DNA of 64,000 bases from Endozoicomonas elysicola (GTDB lineage: Bacteria; Pseudomonadota; Gammaproteobacteria; Pseudomonadales; Endozoicomonadaceae). A program made the translations under genes and the position numbers. The stretch covers positions 4,291,810 to 4,355,809 of the forward strand of contig NZ_JOJP01000001.1 in assembly GCF_000710775.1 (NCBI RefSeq), given 5' to 3'. The notes under the pieces are model-generated. The model was not told the DNA's origin. It made no database searches and saw only the letters and a program-made list of their open reading frames with translations. Shown one piece after another: positions 8,704 through 19,206 of the stretch (positions within the stretch are counted from its first letter, which is position 1; every line of letters begins with the position of its first letter).

Positions 8704-11490
8704 ATGATATCTATCCCCACCCAGATTTCAGACTTAGCTCGTTATGAAACAGCATTATCAAAAACCGGAATTACTCCGGCAGAAATTTTTCAAGTTGGAC
8801 TTTCACTAGATAGCCATATATTAAATGCGAGAGGAAAACGCCTTCAAGTTTCAATAAGTAGAGATATTGAAAGATTCACGAGTGAAACTGAAACTACTTT
8901 AAAACATACTAAAGATATGCGTGTGCTATCAAAAAAAACAATCAGAAAAATCAAGGATCAATCACCAATAACTCCAGAGCTTAGCGACAAAACCCACATT
9001 AATGAATCAATACTTCACAAAAAAAGAGTTAATCAACAGACAGTAATTACTACAGAAATTGGAATAAGCTATACGATCAGTGGAGATCAACTAGCCCCCC
9101 CTCCCCCATCCGATAACACCACAGGTCATCGTAGACCCAGCCACAGAGAACAAAATGAGAGTGTATCAGATCACTCCCTGTCCTCTCTTGAAAAAGAGTC
9201 ATCCGATCTAACAATCTCATCCACTACTCCGCCCTCCCAACCATCAAGATCAGAATTCCCTTCAGCAGATTTAAGCAACACCAAAACAGATGAAGTAAGC
9301 GCACATCATTCAGGTCCATTCCTACAAGAAAGTCCACCACCGCATCCAGAAAAATCACACGAAACAACTTCAGCTTTTTCTGAACGAGCTTCCACAGAGA
9401 GCCCATATGAACCAGTGAGCAATGAATTAACCCAAGCTCTCTCTGCAGCCCCCCTCCCCAATCAGGATAACAGTTCAGTTCAGGTAGCCGGCTATGGTTG
9501 CCTAGAACCATTTGATAAATGTCAACAAAGCTTTACTTTAGCTTCACTCGGAGAACTACAGCCAACAATAGAAATGTCCAAACACGCTACTGAAATGGGT
9601 CAGGCACAAGCGACCCGTGCAATCGTTACTACTGCCAGTGGGCAAGTACATGTAAGCACAAGATGCTCTCAGGTAAAGAAAACCGAAACCCTGAAAGCGA
9701 GTTATTCTTTTGAAACGCTACCTAGGGCTTTGAAAATACCTTACCCCAGAGATACAGGGCAACCTTCGAAAGCAGAAGGCACGAGCCGCCAGGCTAACTT
9801 ACCAGACCTCACTTCAGAACCTCGACGATACAGTGCTTCAACTTCTGGCTATCTCAGGCTGACTGGTGAGGACACCCGCGGCAGGTCCTGTCAAAGCTCA
9901 GAGATAACAGGAGACAACGATGACTGGACCTCTGCTGGCGCAGAAGCAAGTACAACTACCAGCCCAATAAAAAGAGTACAATTTGGTGAGAACGAGTACA
10001 GGACGTTTGTGAATAAATCAAAAAAGCACAGACACCATCATGAATCATCCGGATACGATCCAAGTATGGAAAACTGGTTGCCTGGCCGGACCGCTAGATA
10101 TGATCAAACATCTGTCGATCATAAAAAAGCCCGACACCGACCGGAAGCAAACAGACAGGTTCCTGAAATCTCAGATCAATACGGTCAACTGTCCGACGAA
10201 CCTAATGATTTCAGCACCAGTGAGCCATCTGTTCGTCCCAAAAAGCAGCCAGCGGAGGAAGAGAAAACACCAAATCCCGACACTTTTAGCGAGACCGAAC
10301 CGAAATATCCCCTACAAGAACCCGGTAGTCATGTATCAATGGATACATCTCCGACCCTCGAGGGCTATGACTCGTCGTCAGAGTATCCGTTCCATGCTGA
10401 TCTGGAAATTAAGGAACCAGACCATGAATTCATTACTGTAGCCGGAAAAGTGCTCCCTACCGGGGCAAGCAAGACATATCAACTCACTGAACGTCCGCTA
10501 GAGCCCTCCTCAGCCCATTACAACCCACTACCTGATACGCTTAAAAAATACTGGGCAGACAAAGCAAATGAACGACAGCTCTCTCCAGTTAATCAAGACT
10601 GGTCAGGCGCTAAAGAGGAAAAAGAACCCAAGGGTGTATCAATACAGATTGATCGTGCAGCTGTTCAATATATGCGACGGGCCGAAGCTCACTATCAATA
10701 CAAACAAGGTCAGCAAGACATATCCCTACATCGCCAGCTCGTAACTCAAGCCCGCTCAGGCACTCTGACAATAGTGCAAAACCCTTCTGATCCTAAATCA
10801 GATTATCATGAAGTACGCTTAAGACTAAGAGCTGCAAATCATAGACATGACAACGCTTTCAGGGAGATACGAATGCTCAGGAATTATGAGGAAAAAGTCG
10901 ACAGTAAACGAATTAGTACGAATGCATCAGATATAGAAAAAGAGTTTCCTAAATCGCGTGTCATGCAAAACAAGGAAGATGAAATAATACGTAAAGCAGT
11001 AGAAGCTGAGAAACCAGTAGACAAGAAGTTGCTGAAGAAACTCTCACTCGAAGGGCAAAGCGATTTGATCAAAAAACGTTGCGCTAAACTAGAAACGGCC
11101 TTTAGACATGAGTCTGGTGAAATAAAAGAACTCCAAAATCATCAGCTTTCTCTATTACAAACTCTGGCATCACAGTCCAGAAAGGAGGGAAGAAAGGATC
11201 GTTTTGAAAAACAATGGGCCAAACTGGAGAGACAGCAAGCACGTTATGAGCAAGAAAAAGAAGGACTGCTAGCCTGGGCAGAACAAGGAAGACAACAGAT
11301 GCTTAGACAAGAAGCCGTTAGAAGAATACAGAAAGGCTACTCAGTAATGCGCGATAGCGATTTAACAAAGTCCGAACACAACAAGATGGAAAACAATCTA
11401 AAAGAAAAAGAAGGGAGGGTAGCCCAGGCTGAACAGGGTGACTCTCGCCCCTTTGACAAGAAGTTCTACAGAAAGGAAACTCCATTATAA
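8704..11490 (+). CDS. Large low-complexity Ser/Pro/Glu-rich protein, candidate secreted effector
   Basis: A 928-aa hydrophilic protein that I do not recognise. No signal peptide or membrane helix is visible. Residues about 130-560 are rich in Ser, Thr, Pro, Glu and His, look disordered, and contain proline runs (APPPPSD, ESPPPHPEK). From about 720 to the end it becomes charged and helical with coiled-coil character (KLETAFRHESGEIKELQNHQLSLLQT and similar) and an IQ-like stretch RRIQKGYSVMR at about 873-883, which lacks the full consensus. Such architecture resembles secreted or host-directed proteins of animal-associated bacteria, but that is inference. The start is supported by AGAGA shortly before the ATG. 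It is bordered by AT-rich DNA and ordinary housekeeping genes. Confidence 0.6.
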   Translation: MISIPTQISDLARYETALSKTGITPAEIFQVGLSLDSHILNARGKRLQVSISRDIERFTSETETTLKHTKDMRVLSKKTIRKIKDQSPITPELSDKTHINESILHKKRVNQQTVITTEIGISYTISGDQLAPPPPSDNTTGHRRPSHREQNESVSDHSLSSLEKESSDLTISSTTPPSQPSRSEFPSADLSNTKTDEVSAHHSGPFLQESPPPHPEKSHETTSAFSERASTESPYEPVSNELTQALSAAPLPNQDNSSVQVAGYGCLEPFDKCQQSFTLASLGELQPTIEMSKHATEMGQAQATRAIVTTASGQVHVSTRCSQVKKTETLKASYSFETLPRALKIPYPRDTGQPSKAEGTSRQANLPDLTSEPRRYSASTSGYLRLTGEDTRGRSCQSSEITGDNDDWTSAGAEASTTTSPIKRVQFGENEYRTFVNKSKKHRHHHESSGYDPSMENWLPGRTARYDQTSVDHKKARHRPEANRQVPEISDQYGQLSDEPNDFSTSEPSVRPKKQPAEEEKTPNPDTFSETEPKYPLQEPGSHVSMDTSPTLEGYDSSSEYPFHADLEIKEPDHEFITVAGKVLPTGASKTYQLTERPLEPSSAHYNPLPDTLKKYWADKANERQLSPVNQDWSGAKEEKEPKGVSIQIDRAAVQYMRRAEAHYQYKQGQQDISLHRQLVTQARSGTLTIVQNPSDPKSDYHEVRLRLRAANHRHDNAFREIRMLRNYEEKVDSKRISTNASDIEKEFPKSRVMQNKEDEIIRKAVEAEKPVDKKLLKKLSLEGQSDLIKKRCAKLETAFRHESGEIKELQNHQLSLLQTLASQSRKEGRKDRFEKQWAKLERQQARYEQEKEGLLAWAEQGRQQMLRQEAVRRIQKGYSVMRDSDLTKSEHNKMENNLKEKEGRVAQAEQGDSRPFDKKFYRKETPL

Positions 11491-11682
11491 GCGACAGAAA
11501 TATGGGTTAAATAAAATGACACATCGTAGTGAGGTAACAATAAGTTACTCTTCATAAGCTCATTTATCTTAAGCCACAGTTCACCGGTTTCAGATGAGCT
11601 GCGGCTTACTGTGATATCTACAACTTGAGAGTTATATCGGCTATGATTCAGCATCGAATTCATCTTAAGAACAGGAAACCAT

Positions 11683-12198
11683 TTGTCCTCAGATCTCCAC
11701 CAAATTCAACAGCGAGTTATTGAGTTATACGCTCTGGCCGAACAGTTATTGCAAAGATCCTTTCGAAAGCCTTATCTTCGTCTTGACCTGAAAGGTGAAA
11801 CCGCTGGACAGGCTTGGATAGAGAAGCGACAGCTTCGTTTTAACCCTGTGCTTTTAAAAGAAAACCGAGAGCACTTTCTGAAGCAGACGGTAGCTCATGA
11901 AGTAGCACACTTGCTGGCCTATGATATCCACGGCTCAAGAATCCGTGCACACGGTAGGGAATGGCAGTCAATAATGACTGATGTATTTCAATTGCCTGCG
12001 GACCGCTGCCACAGCTATGACACCCACCGAAGCGGGCGAAGGCAGTGGCTCTACCAATGTCGGTGTGAAGGAAAAACTATTGCCCTAGGCACAACGCGCC
12101 ATAACCGCTATCACAAAGGAACTGTTTACCTCTGTACAACCTGTAAAGCACCACTCAAGTATTACGGCAGAGTTCAAGCCGATTCAGAAGAAACATAA
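11683..12198 (+). CDS. sprT: SprT-family zinc metalloprotease-like protein
   Basis: A 171-aa SprT-like protein. The zinc-protease motif HEVAH (with [12 protein letters not shown], about residues 70-82) and a downstream HGREW, giving the third histidine, are present, followed by a C-terminal zinc-ribbon with CRC and CTTC pairs, as in E. coli SprT (165 aa). The family is related to eukaryotic Spartan, a DNA-protein crosslink protease; the role of bacterial SprT is not settled. The start is TTG at 11683: AGGA lies 8-9 nt upstream, and an in-frame TGA at 11644 excludes a longer reading with ATG. Its last 25 bp overlap recQ, which is convergent. Confidence 0.9.
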   Translation: MSSDLHQIQQRVIELYALAEQLLQRSFRKPYLRLDLKGETAGQAWIEKRQLRFNPVLLKENREHFLKQTVAHEVAHLLAYDIHGSRIRAHGREWQSIMTDVFQLPADRCHSYDTHRSGRRQWLYQCRCEGKTIALGTTRHNRYHKGTVYLCTTCKAPLKYYGRVQADSEET

Positions 12199-13997
12199 TC
12201 TTCCAGTGCTTTCAGCAACGCATCACCGTATTTTTCCAGTTTATACTGACCAATTCCCGATATCTGCGATAGTTCAACCTGAGTACGGGGCCGGTATTTC
12301 ACCAGTTCCATCAGCGTTTTATCGTTTACAATCACATACGCAGGTACATTCTGCTCCTCAGCCAGACTCCGCCGTAACTGCCTGAGCTGTTCCCACAGCG
12401 TCTGATCATGCTCCTCCACCACGACACGCCCAACCTCCCGATACTCCTTCTCATATTTCCGGGATGGTTCATAACGGTCACGACGAAGTTCAATTTGCTC
12501 ATCACCTTTCAACAGGGATCGGCAATTCTCATTCAGCTTCAGAGCCCCGTGGCTGTCATGGTCAACATTCACATAGCCTCTGGCCACCAGCTGACGATAG
12601 ACAGAGCGCCAGTTTCCCTGGTCCAACTCCTTACCAATACCAAATGTACTTAAATGATCGTGGCCGAAACGACGGGTTTTATCAGTACTTTTACCCAATA
12701 GAATATCTACAAGATGAGCAACCCCAAAGTTCTGCCCACTGCGATAAATACAGGACAACGCCTTCCGGGCAACCTCTGTTCCATCCCAAACCTCTGCGGG
12801 CTCAAGACAAAGATCGCAATAACCACAAGGTTTATCCAATGGCTCATCAAAGTAAGTCAACAAAATCTGACGCCGGCATCCGGTAACCTCACACAGAGCC
12901 AACATCGTTTCCAGTTTTTGCTGCTCTATTTGCTGGATTTGCTGACTGGCGCTGGAGCGAGCCTGTAGCTGTTTCAGAAGAACCACATCTTGTAAACCAT
13001 AAACCATCCAGGCAGTAGCGGGAAGACCATCCCGCCCGGCACGCCCCGTCTCTTGGTAATAGGCCTCAATGCTTCTTGGTAGATCCAGGTGAGCAACAAA
13101 GCGCACATCTGGTTTATCGATTCCCATACCAAATGCGATGGTCGCTACAATAATGATGCCTTCTTCTGCAATAAAGCGATGCTGGTTTGAGCGACGCTCT
13201 TCTGGGGATAAACCCGCATGATATGGCAGCGCCTTTCGCCCTGCCTGAGCCAACCATTCAGCAGTCTGCTCAACTTTCTTACGGGACAGGCAATAGACAA
13301 TACCAGAATCTTCCGGGTGTTCTTTATTCAAAAAGTTAAGAAGCTGCTGCTTGCCCTGCTTTTTCTGGCTAATTCGGTAGAAGATATTGGGCCGATTAAA
13401 ACTGTCTGTGAAAACCCGTGCAGATTCCAGCCCTAATCGCTCCCTGATCTCCTGACGGGTTCGCAAGTCAGCAGTTGCCGTCAGTGCAATCCTGGGCACT
13501 CCCGGAAAGCGGGTCTGGAGACGGGAAAGCTGGAGGTATTCCGGGCGAAAGTCGTGCCCCCACTGGGAAACACAGTGCGCTTCATCAATGGCAAACAGGG
13601 CTACTTGAATTTGATCCAACAGCCTTTGCATCGACTCAGTAAGGAGCCGTTCAGGAGCCACATACAATAAGTCGAGATCACCGAGCAAAAGCTCCCGCTC
13701 AACCTGAGCACGATCTTCCGGCAACATGGCAGAGTGCAGACAGTCAGCACGAATCCCCAACTCCCGGAGACTGTTTATCTGATCATCCATCAAGGCGATC
13801 AAAGGAGAAACGACAACTGCCGTACCACCTCTAATAAGCGCTGGGATCTGGTAGCACAGGGACTTCCCTCCGCCCGTAGGCATTAACACCAGAGCATCAT
13901 GACCAGCGACAACCTCACCGATCACATCAGACTGAAACCCCCGAAAAGACTGGTAACCAAATGTACTTTTTAAAATATCCAGAGCAGGATCAGACAT
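12174..13997 (-). CDS. recQ: ATP-dependent DNA helicase RecQ
   Basis: A 607-aa protein, the length of E. coli RecQ. It unwinds DNA 3' to 5' in recombination and replication repair. Domains in order: RecA-like helicase core with [14 protein letters not shown] (Walker A), [17 protein letters not shown] (DEAH and aromatic-rich loop) and the [10 protein letters not shown] motif VI; an RQC zinc-binding region with CEVTGC and CGYCDLC; a winged helix; and a C-terminal HRDC domain (about 525-605). No residue essential to the helicase looks missing. No strong ribosome site precedes the ATG. It is convergent with sprT and overlaps its 3' end. Confidence 0.97.
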   Translation of the reverse strand: MSDPALDILKSTFGYQSFRGFQSDVIGEVVAGHDALVLMPTGGGKSLCYQIPALIRGGTAVVVSPLIALMDDQINSLRELGIRADCLHSAMLPEDRAQVERELLLGDLDLLYVAPERLLTESMQRLLDQIQVALFAIDEAHCVSQWGHDFRPEYLQLSRLQTRFPGVPRIALTATADLRTRQEIRERLGLESARVFTDSFNRPNIFYRISQKKQGKQQLLNFLNKEHPEDSGIVYCLSRKKVEQTAEWLAQAGRKALPYHAGLSPEERRSNQHRFIAEEGIIIVATIAFGMGIDKPDVRFVAHLDLPRSIEAYYQETGRAGRDGLPATAWMVYGLQDVVLLKQLQARSSASQQIQQIEQQKLETMLALCEVTGCRRQILLTYFDEPLDKPCGYCDLCLEPAEVWDGTEVARKALSCIYRSGQNFGVAHLVDILLGKSTDKTRRFGHDHLSTFGIGKELDQGNWRSVYRQLVARGYVNVDHDSHGALKLNENCRSLLKGDEQIELRRDRYEPSRKYEKEYREVGRVVVEEHDQTLWEQLRQLRRSLAEEQNVPAYVIVNDKTLMELVKYRPRTQVELSQISGIGQYKLEKYGDALLKALEDYVSSESA

Positions 13998-14082
13998 CTA
14001 CAGACAAAGCATCAGGTAAAGCCTACAGTATAAGGACTCCCATCATCAATTTCACCTTAAGTTCTATACTTTAAACAACTTG

Positions 14083-16110
14083 TCACACAGTTGTTCCCAA
14101 AGCTCCCAGGCAGCACTCTCTCAAATCCTTGGCTAACTGTTTGTAGTTATTGTTACTGCTGTTAACAGCTTCAATGGCCCAGCAAACCTCTATAAACCAT
14201 TCTTTATCATGCAACCCAGCCTTCCGTGCTATCACTGCAAAGGTTTTCTTTATCAAGAGGTCGCACAGTTTACTGCCAGCAGATGAATCATTATTTATAA
14301 CACTGACGACATCCATAACATCTTGAGGAATGCTCACAGGTTTTTGTGGGACACTTGGGCTCTTTCCATACGGCTCTCTGTAGCTATTAACTGCCTCGAC
14401 CACGTCACACTTAAGACGGGCAATGGTCAAAAGATCATCAATAACATCTAAATGCTGAGAACCAGAAGCTCGAGACTCAAAGGCTTTCAATTCTTTCACC
14501 AGCCCCCGTATCCTTATATTAGCCTGTTGACGAATACGTATAAACGCCACTACCTCCTCAAATGATTCCAAACATTCAGACCTCGGCAAGTTAACAGAAA
14601 CCTCGCCACCCTGTTCAGCCAAATCATCTTTATACCGATGAACCTCATAGTCTTTGCTTGCAACCTGAAAAGTCCGTTCCCACAGGTTCTTAGACTGACT
14701 AACCAGCTTTGATTCAAACTCTTGAAAACCAGTTGGATACTTATTCCTGATATCATCAAGCCATTGGGAAAATTTCTCTCCTCCTGGGTAATATTTATGA
14801 AGCTTTGAAAGCCTATCTGCAATCTGATAGCCATGTGGAATAATAACCCTTTCAACAGAATCAACGGCTAGCTTCTGAGCCATCATTTTCGACTCCAATA
14901 ACTCTTTATACTCAATAAGCGATGCTTCAGCAGCAACAAAGTCCTTAATTCGTGACTGGCTTAAATTTGTTAGAAACAACCCATCCCCAACCCACTGAGC
15001 ACAATTTTCTTTTGGCAAGGTCATAACTCTACAACTGGCAAGCTCATCCAGGCTCTGAGACCTCATGTGCAATGCCTTCTTCGGCTTTCTTATGTCAAGA
15101 GTCGAATGGGAAACACCCACCTCTTTTTTCTTTTTCTTTTTCTTTCTACCAAAGAAGTCTTTTTCCTTTTTTTCTTTCACATGTAAATCATATTGAATAT
15201 CCAATTTTTCTGGTTTCCAGAGACCATCATTCCTTTTCAAAAACACAACCAGTCGTATTTTTGATGTAGGAATATCCATTTTTCTACCTAGGGAGTCAGC
15301 AACCTGATCATAATCTACCTCCGCAGAAAAGCAGCAATGATCAGTATCAAAACACGCCAAGTCCTGCTTATAACCCACATCACCTTTACCTGAATTTGTA
15401 AGCCCAATATCCATATAGTTTTTCAACCATAAATAAAACGGATTCATAAGATCCTGGCGAAGAAGCAGCCTGATTACAGACTCAATACCGGGAGCCAACT
15501 GCTCAGAAGCATCTAGAAAACCAATATTTTTTGGAGAAACGTTAACTGCATGGGTCTCTGAACAATTTTCCGTAGAAAAACACTCAACCCAGCCCCCTTC
15601 TGAGGGTTGTGTATGAATTGACAGCCTGCCTCTGGCCAGATCACTGGAAGATTTCGTCTGCTCCGAGGCTGAAGTTAGACCAACAAGCTGAACACTTACA
15701 ATATCACCAAGTACACTATCTTGAAAAAGACTGACTAACTCCTCCTTAGAAACAGGTATTCTCTTAAACCTATTCTTTAACTCCAGTTCAATAGGCGCAT
15801 AATACTCAACTCTCTCCATTAGCGATTGGTTAAAGCCTGCTTCCGGATACTTGACTGGTAAATCTACGCCATCAGCCTTTAAATGTTGTGATGCCTCGAT
15901 CACACTCCTGCTGTGTAACAGTTTAGGAGGGTCAGGAGTGTGCGCTCCCTTAAATAGAGTTTCTACTTTAACTCTATTTTGAAATATAGGGTCAGCACTT
16001 CTAGACCTTCTGTGAAAGGCTTTCGTAGCATCACGATCACTATTTCGCTCCCGCCCTCTATAAAAAAAATCTCCTGGAGATGCTCCAGAAAGAGCCATTT
16101 CAAATGACAT
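14083..16110 (-). CDS. Unrecognised 675-aa protein with polylysine tract, candidate effector
   Basis: No family recognised. The protein is soluble, without a signal peptide or transmembrane helix. A lysine run GRKKKKKKKEVG at about residues 321-332 resembles a nuclear-localisation or membrane-binding patch, and Ser-rich basic motifs (RRSRSADP near the N-terminus, MRSQSLDEL just after the lysine run) look like kinase or 14-3-3 type sites; these are resemblances only. The C-terminal half is mainly helical. The ATG at 16110 has GAGG 6 nt upstream; a TTG four codons earlier (16122) is in frame but less likely. It lies between recQ and the Amt-kinase gene, both on the same strand, and looks like an insertion of lineage-specific material. 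Function unknown. Confidence 0.6.
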   Translation of the reverse strand: MSFEMALSGASPGDFFYRGRERNSDRDATKAFHRRSRSADPIFQNRVKVETLFKGAHTPDPPKLLHSRSVIEASQHLKADGVDLPVKYPEAGFNQSLMERVEYYAPIELELKNRFKRIPVSKEELVSLFQDSVLGDIVSVQLVGLTSASEQTKSSSDLARGRLSIHTQPSEGGWVECFSTENCSETHAVNVSPKNIGFLDASEQLAPGIESVIRLLLRQDLMNPFYLWLKNYMDIGLTNSGKGDVGYKQDLACFDTDHCCFSAEVDYDQVADSLGRKMDIPTSKIRLVVFLKRNDGLWKPEKLDIQYDLHVKEKKEKDFFGRKKKKKKKEVGVSHSTLDIRKPKKALHMRSQSLDELASCRVMTLPKENCAQWVGDGLFLTNLSQSRIKDFVAAEASLIEYKELLESKMMAQKLAVDSVERVIIPHGYQIADRLSKLHKYYPGGEKFSQWLDDIRNKYPTGFQEFESKLVSQSKNLWERTFQVASKDYEVHRYKDDLAEQGGEVSVNLPRSECLESFEEVVAFIRIRQQANIRIRGLVKELKAFESRASGSQHLDVIDDLLTIARLKCDVVEAVNSYREPYGKSPSVPQKPVSIPQDVMDVVSVINNDSSAGSKLCDLLIKKTFAVIARKAGLHDKEWFIEVCWAIEAVNSSNNNYKQLAKDLRECCLGALGTTV

Positions 16111-16291
16111 ATTCTGCCTCAATTACTGCCACTGAGTCATAGATTAGTCATGTTTGAGTGGGTTTTGGTAAAATTGTCAAATCAAAAAGGGATGGGTATA
16201 CCAAATCAAAAAATCATCATTTAAACCAAGGTAAAATACATCCATTAAAGTGGATTGGTTCTACTTTTTCAGTGCTCTCTATTTTCCATAA

Positions 16292-18901
16292 TTACTTCTC
16301 AGGAAAAGCAATGAAAAACTCAAGAATAGCAGAGCGGAGCTGCTCCAGCGTCACAGGCTTGGCAAGATAAGCATCCATCCCAGACGCTAGTCCTTTCTTT
16401 TCATGATCTTTCATCGCGTGAGCACTTAACCCTATAACGACGGGCTGAACCTTATGATGACTCTGTTTGCGAATCAACTGAGTAGCCTTCAGACCATCCA
16501 TTTCAGGCATTTCACTATCCATCAGGATTAATTGAGGAGAATACCTTTCACAGTGCTCCACTACTTGTTTGCCATTTTCGAGAATATGCCCTGAGATACC
16601 CAGTTTTTCCAGGTACTTTCTTATCACCATCTGGTTAACGCGGTTATCCTCTGCAACCAGAACATCATGACAGACTGCACTAATCCATCGGTCAGCTGCT
16701 ATAGCTTCTCTCGCTGGTTTGAACTCTTCAGAACATTCCCTTGCACTCTGACTACCTGGTATCCTACCTACTTGATCACTATGAACAGTTCTGACAGGAA
16801 TTGTTAGTTCAAAACGGGTTCCTTTTCCGGGCTGACTATGGAGATTTATCACACCTTCCATCATCTCAATCAGTTGCCGGGTAATCGAAAGACCCAAGCC
16901 GGTTCCTCCATATTGACGTGCAGTAGAGTTATCAGCCTGCTGAAAGGCAATAAACACTCTTTTGCACTGCTCTTCTGTCATACCAATACCAGTATCTTCA
17001 ATGGATAGAGTCAGCCTGTCGCCTGATGCACCTTGCTGAAAACCTGCATTGAGGAAAATGCTTCCACTCTCGGTAAATTTCAAAGAATTACTCATTAAAT
17101 TAATAATGATCTGTCGTATTCGAGTAGGGTCTACATATATAAGAGGAGGGATATCCGAACTGCACTCTACTGAGAGTTGAATGTTTTTTTCTTCTGCCTG
17201 AATCCTGAAAATATCAAGACTCTCATTGAGTAATTCGTTTATATCACATGCAATAACCTCGAAACTCAACTCTCCCGCTTCTATTTTGGAGTAATCCAAA
17301 ATATCATTAATGATATTAATCAAACCTCTGGCAGAAGAATGAATGGTTTGGATATAGCTTTGCTGCCTGGCAGGCATTTCCTCTAAAAGCATAAGTTCAG
17401 CCATACCAATAACACCATTGATCGGTGTTCTTATTTCATGGCTCATATTGGCAAGAAAAGCACTTTTATAATCACTGACTTTCTCTGCCTGTTTACAGGC
17501 ATCATTCAATGCCTGCCTGGTATGCTCAAGATTGCTAATGGTTTCATAAAGCTCACTCTGAGCTGCACTAAAGCTTTGAGTCACTTGGTTATATTGAAAA
17601 GCAACCTGCCCGATTTCCGTGTAAGGCTCTATACGCACCTTACGGGAAAAATCACCGGTAACTTGCTGGTGCTTCATATCCTGTAGCAAGTCGTAAAGCT
17701 CTGTTCGTGCACCATGCTCTGTAAAGTTTAAACCAGCTTCCTCTCCTTTCAGGCTAACCCTCAGTGGTATAAACCGGTTAAAAACTGTGAGCAGAATCCA
17801 ACCAACTGCGCCTCCCCAAGCCAGAATCGCAAGAACACCTTCAAGCTGGACCATTAACCATTCCATACGACTCAATGATTCAGGAATCACATCAGTGTTC
17901 GCAAAAAGAGCAACTGCCAGAGCTCCCCAGATACCACCGAGAAGGTGCACCGGAATACCTCTTACAGGATCATCAACCTTCAGCCAATCAAGTACACGCC
18001 AGCCAATAAAGAACAAAAGACCTCCGCAGGCTCCCACAACGACAGATGCCGTTGCCGAAAAAATATTGCAACCCGCCGTTACGCTCACCAAACCGGCAAT
18101 GATTCCATTGGCCAACATCAAAATATCCAACTTATCACTCTTAGCCAGCTCCAGAGCCAGTACGCCAAACCCTCCAGCGGCTCCAGCAATGGCTGTATTC
18201 ATTAACACTGATGGAAGTTGATGAACATCGGTTAGAGCAACACTGCCACCATTAAATCCAAACCAACCAAGCCATAGAAATAAATACCCCAGTATCGCCA
18301 TCACCATGCTATGGCCCGTAAAACCGTCTAAACGTTTATGCTCATAGCCGATTCTCGGACCAATAATTACCGCTGATACCAATGCAACAATACCGCCTGT
18401 TACGTGAACAACAGATGAACCGGCAAAGTCATAAAATCCCGCCCTCTCCAGCCATCCGGCTTCTGAGTCAGTATAAATCCCCCCCCAAACCCAGTGACCA
18501 ACTACTGGATAAATAACAAGCGTCATCGTCGTTACGATGACCAGGTATCCCTTGAGAGAACAGCGCTCAGCTACGGAACCAGAAACAATCGTTGCTGCAG
18601 TGGCAGCAAACATGGCCTGAAATAGAAAAAACAAAGGCTGGAATAGATCATTGCTACTCTCGTGGAAAGGTGAAAGTTCACCAACAAGGCCAAAACTGGT
18701 GCCACCAAACATTACCGAGTAACCAACGAACCAGAACAGCAGAATCACCAACAGCAGGTCCATCAAGTTTTTTGCCGCAACATTGATACTGTTTTTAGAT
18801 CGGACAATACCACTCTCCAGGCACAGAAACCCAATCTGCATCAGCATCAATAACCCTAAAGAAACGAACAGGATCAGATAACGAACAGTCTCCACTGGCA
18901 T
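16292..18901 (-). CDS. Ammonium transporter fused to hybrid histidine kinase (Amt-HisKA-HATPase-REC)
   Basis: An 869-aa fusion. Residues 1 to about 385 form an Amt/Rh channel with Asp158, the twin histidines His166 (SSVVHVTGG) and His319 (GIPVHLLGG), and the SGSVAER loop, so the conduction core is conserved. A linker (about 400-470) leads to a HisKA domain with FLANMSHEIRTP (phospho-acceptor His488), a HATPase domain (N605 in NLMSNSLKFT, DTGIG 636-640, GGTGLG), and a C-terminal receiver domain with Asp795 in LILMDSEMPEMDG. It should sense, and perhaps transport, ammonium in the inner membrane and relay phosphate onward. Amt-kinase fusions are known in other bacteria, such as the sensor Amt5 of Kuenenia; here the kinase is hybrid. 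No GlnK gene or output regulator is adjacent. AAGGA 7 nt before the ATG supports the start. Confidence 0.92.
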   Translation of the reverse strand: MPVETVRYLILFVSLGLLMLMQIGFLCLESGIVRSKNSINVAAKNLMDLLLVILLFWFVGYSVMFGGTSFGLVGELSPFHESSNDLFQPLFFLFQAMFAATAATIVSGSVAERCSLKGYLVIVTTMTLVIYPVVGHWVWGGIYTDSEAGWLERAGFYDFAGSSVVHVTGGIVALVSAVIIGPRIGYEHKRLDGFTGHSMVMAILGYLFLWLGWFGFNGGSVALTDVHQLPSVLMNTAIAGAAGGFGVLALELAKSDKLDILMLANGIIAGLVSVTAGCNIFSATASVVVGACGGLLFFIGWRVLDWLKVDDPVRGIPVHLLGGIWGALAVALFANTDVIPESLSRMEWLMVQLEGVLAILAWGGAVGWILLTVFNRFIPLRVSLKGEEAGLNFTEHGARTELYDLLQDMKHQQVTGDFSRKVRIEPYTEIGQVAFQYNQVTQSFSAAQSELYETISNLEHTRQALNDACKQAEKVSDYKSAFLANMSHEIRTPINGVIGMAELMLLEEMPARQQSYIQTIHSSARGLINIINDILDYSKIEAGELSFEVIACDINELLNESLDIFRIQAEEKNIQLSVECSSDIPPLIYVDPTRIRQIIINLMSNSLKFTESGSIFLNAGFQQGASGDRLTLSIEDTGIGMTEEQCKRVFIAFQQADNSTARQYGGTGLGLSITRQLIEMMEGVINLHSQPGKGTRFELTIPVRTVHSDQVGRIPGSQSARECSEEFKPAREAIAADRWISAVCHDVLVAEDNRVNQMVIRKYLEKLGISGHILENGKQVVEHCERYSPQLILMDSEMPEMDGLKATQLIRKQSHHKVQPVVIGLSAHAMKDHEKKGLASGMDAYLAKPVTLEQLRSAILEFFIAFPEK

Positions 18902-19206
18902 TTATGCATCCTTGCAATATCTTCCTGATAAAATAATGATTTAGACTTTAAGGGCCTATCAATAAAACTCTAGTTGATAGCACTGCTTCAAGCGTGGGTG
19001 AGCAGGAATTCAGCACTCCCCTCTTAATAGAACGTTAAGATTTTGTCTGTAGGGCAGGGCCTGCCAAAACTTGCGTAGATAAAAGCCTGATTTTGGTCAG
19101 TATTGCAATTTGGCAACAATGAGCCTTTTATCAAGCATATCAATTCATTAAGTCTGCTGGATAAAAAGCCGACATTTAAAAAAGTAATGAGAAAAACAGG
19201 TGAAGC
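18902..19206. other. Divergent intergenic region
   Basis: About 305 bp between the divergent Amt-kinase gene and the 185-aa gene. It must contain both promoters. No RNA gene, repeat or convincing small open frame was recognised. Confidence 0.4.

Noticed and set aside
11320-11355. Calmodulin-binding IQ motif in the 928-aa protein
   Set aside because: Only IQxxx-like residues are present; the RGxxxR part of the consensus is missing, so calling it would be unsupported.
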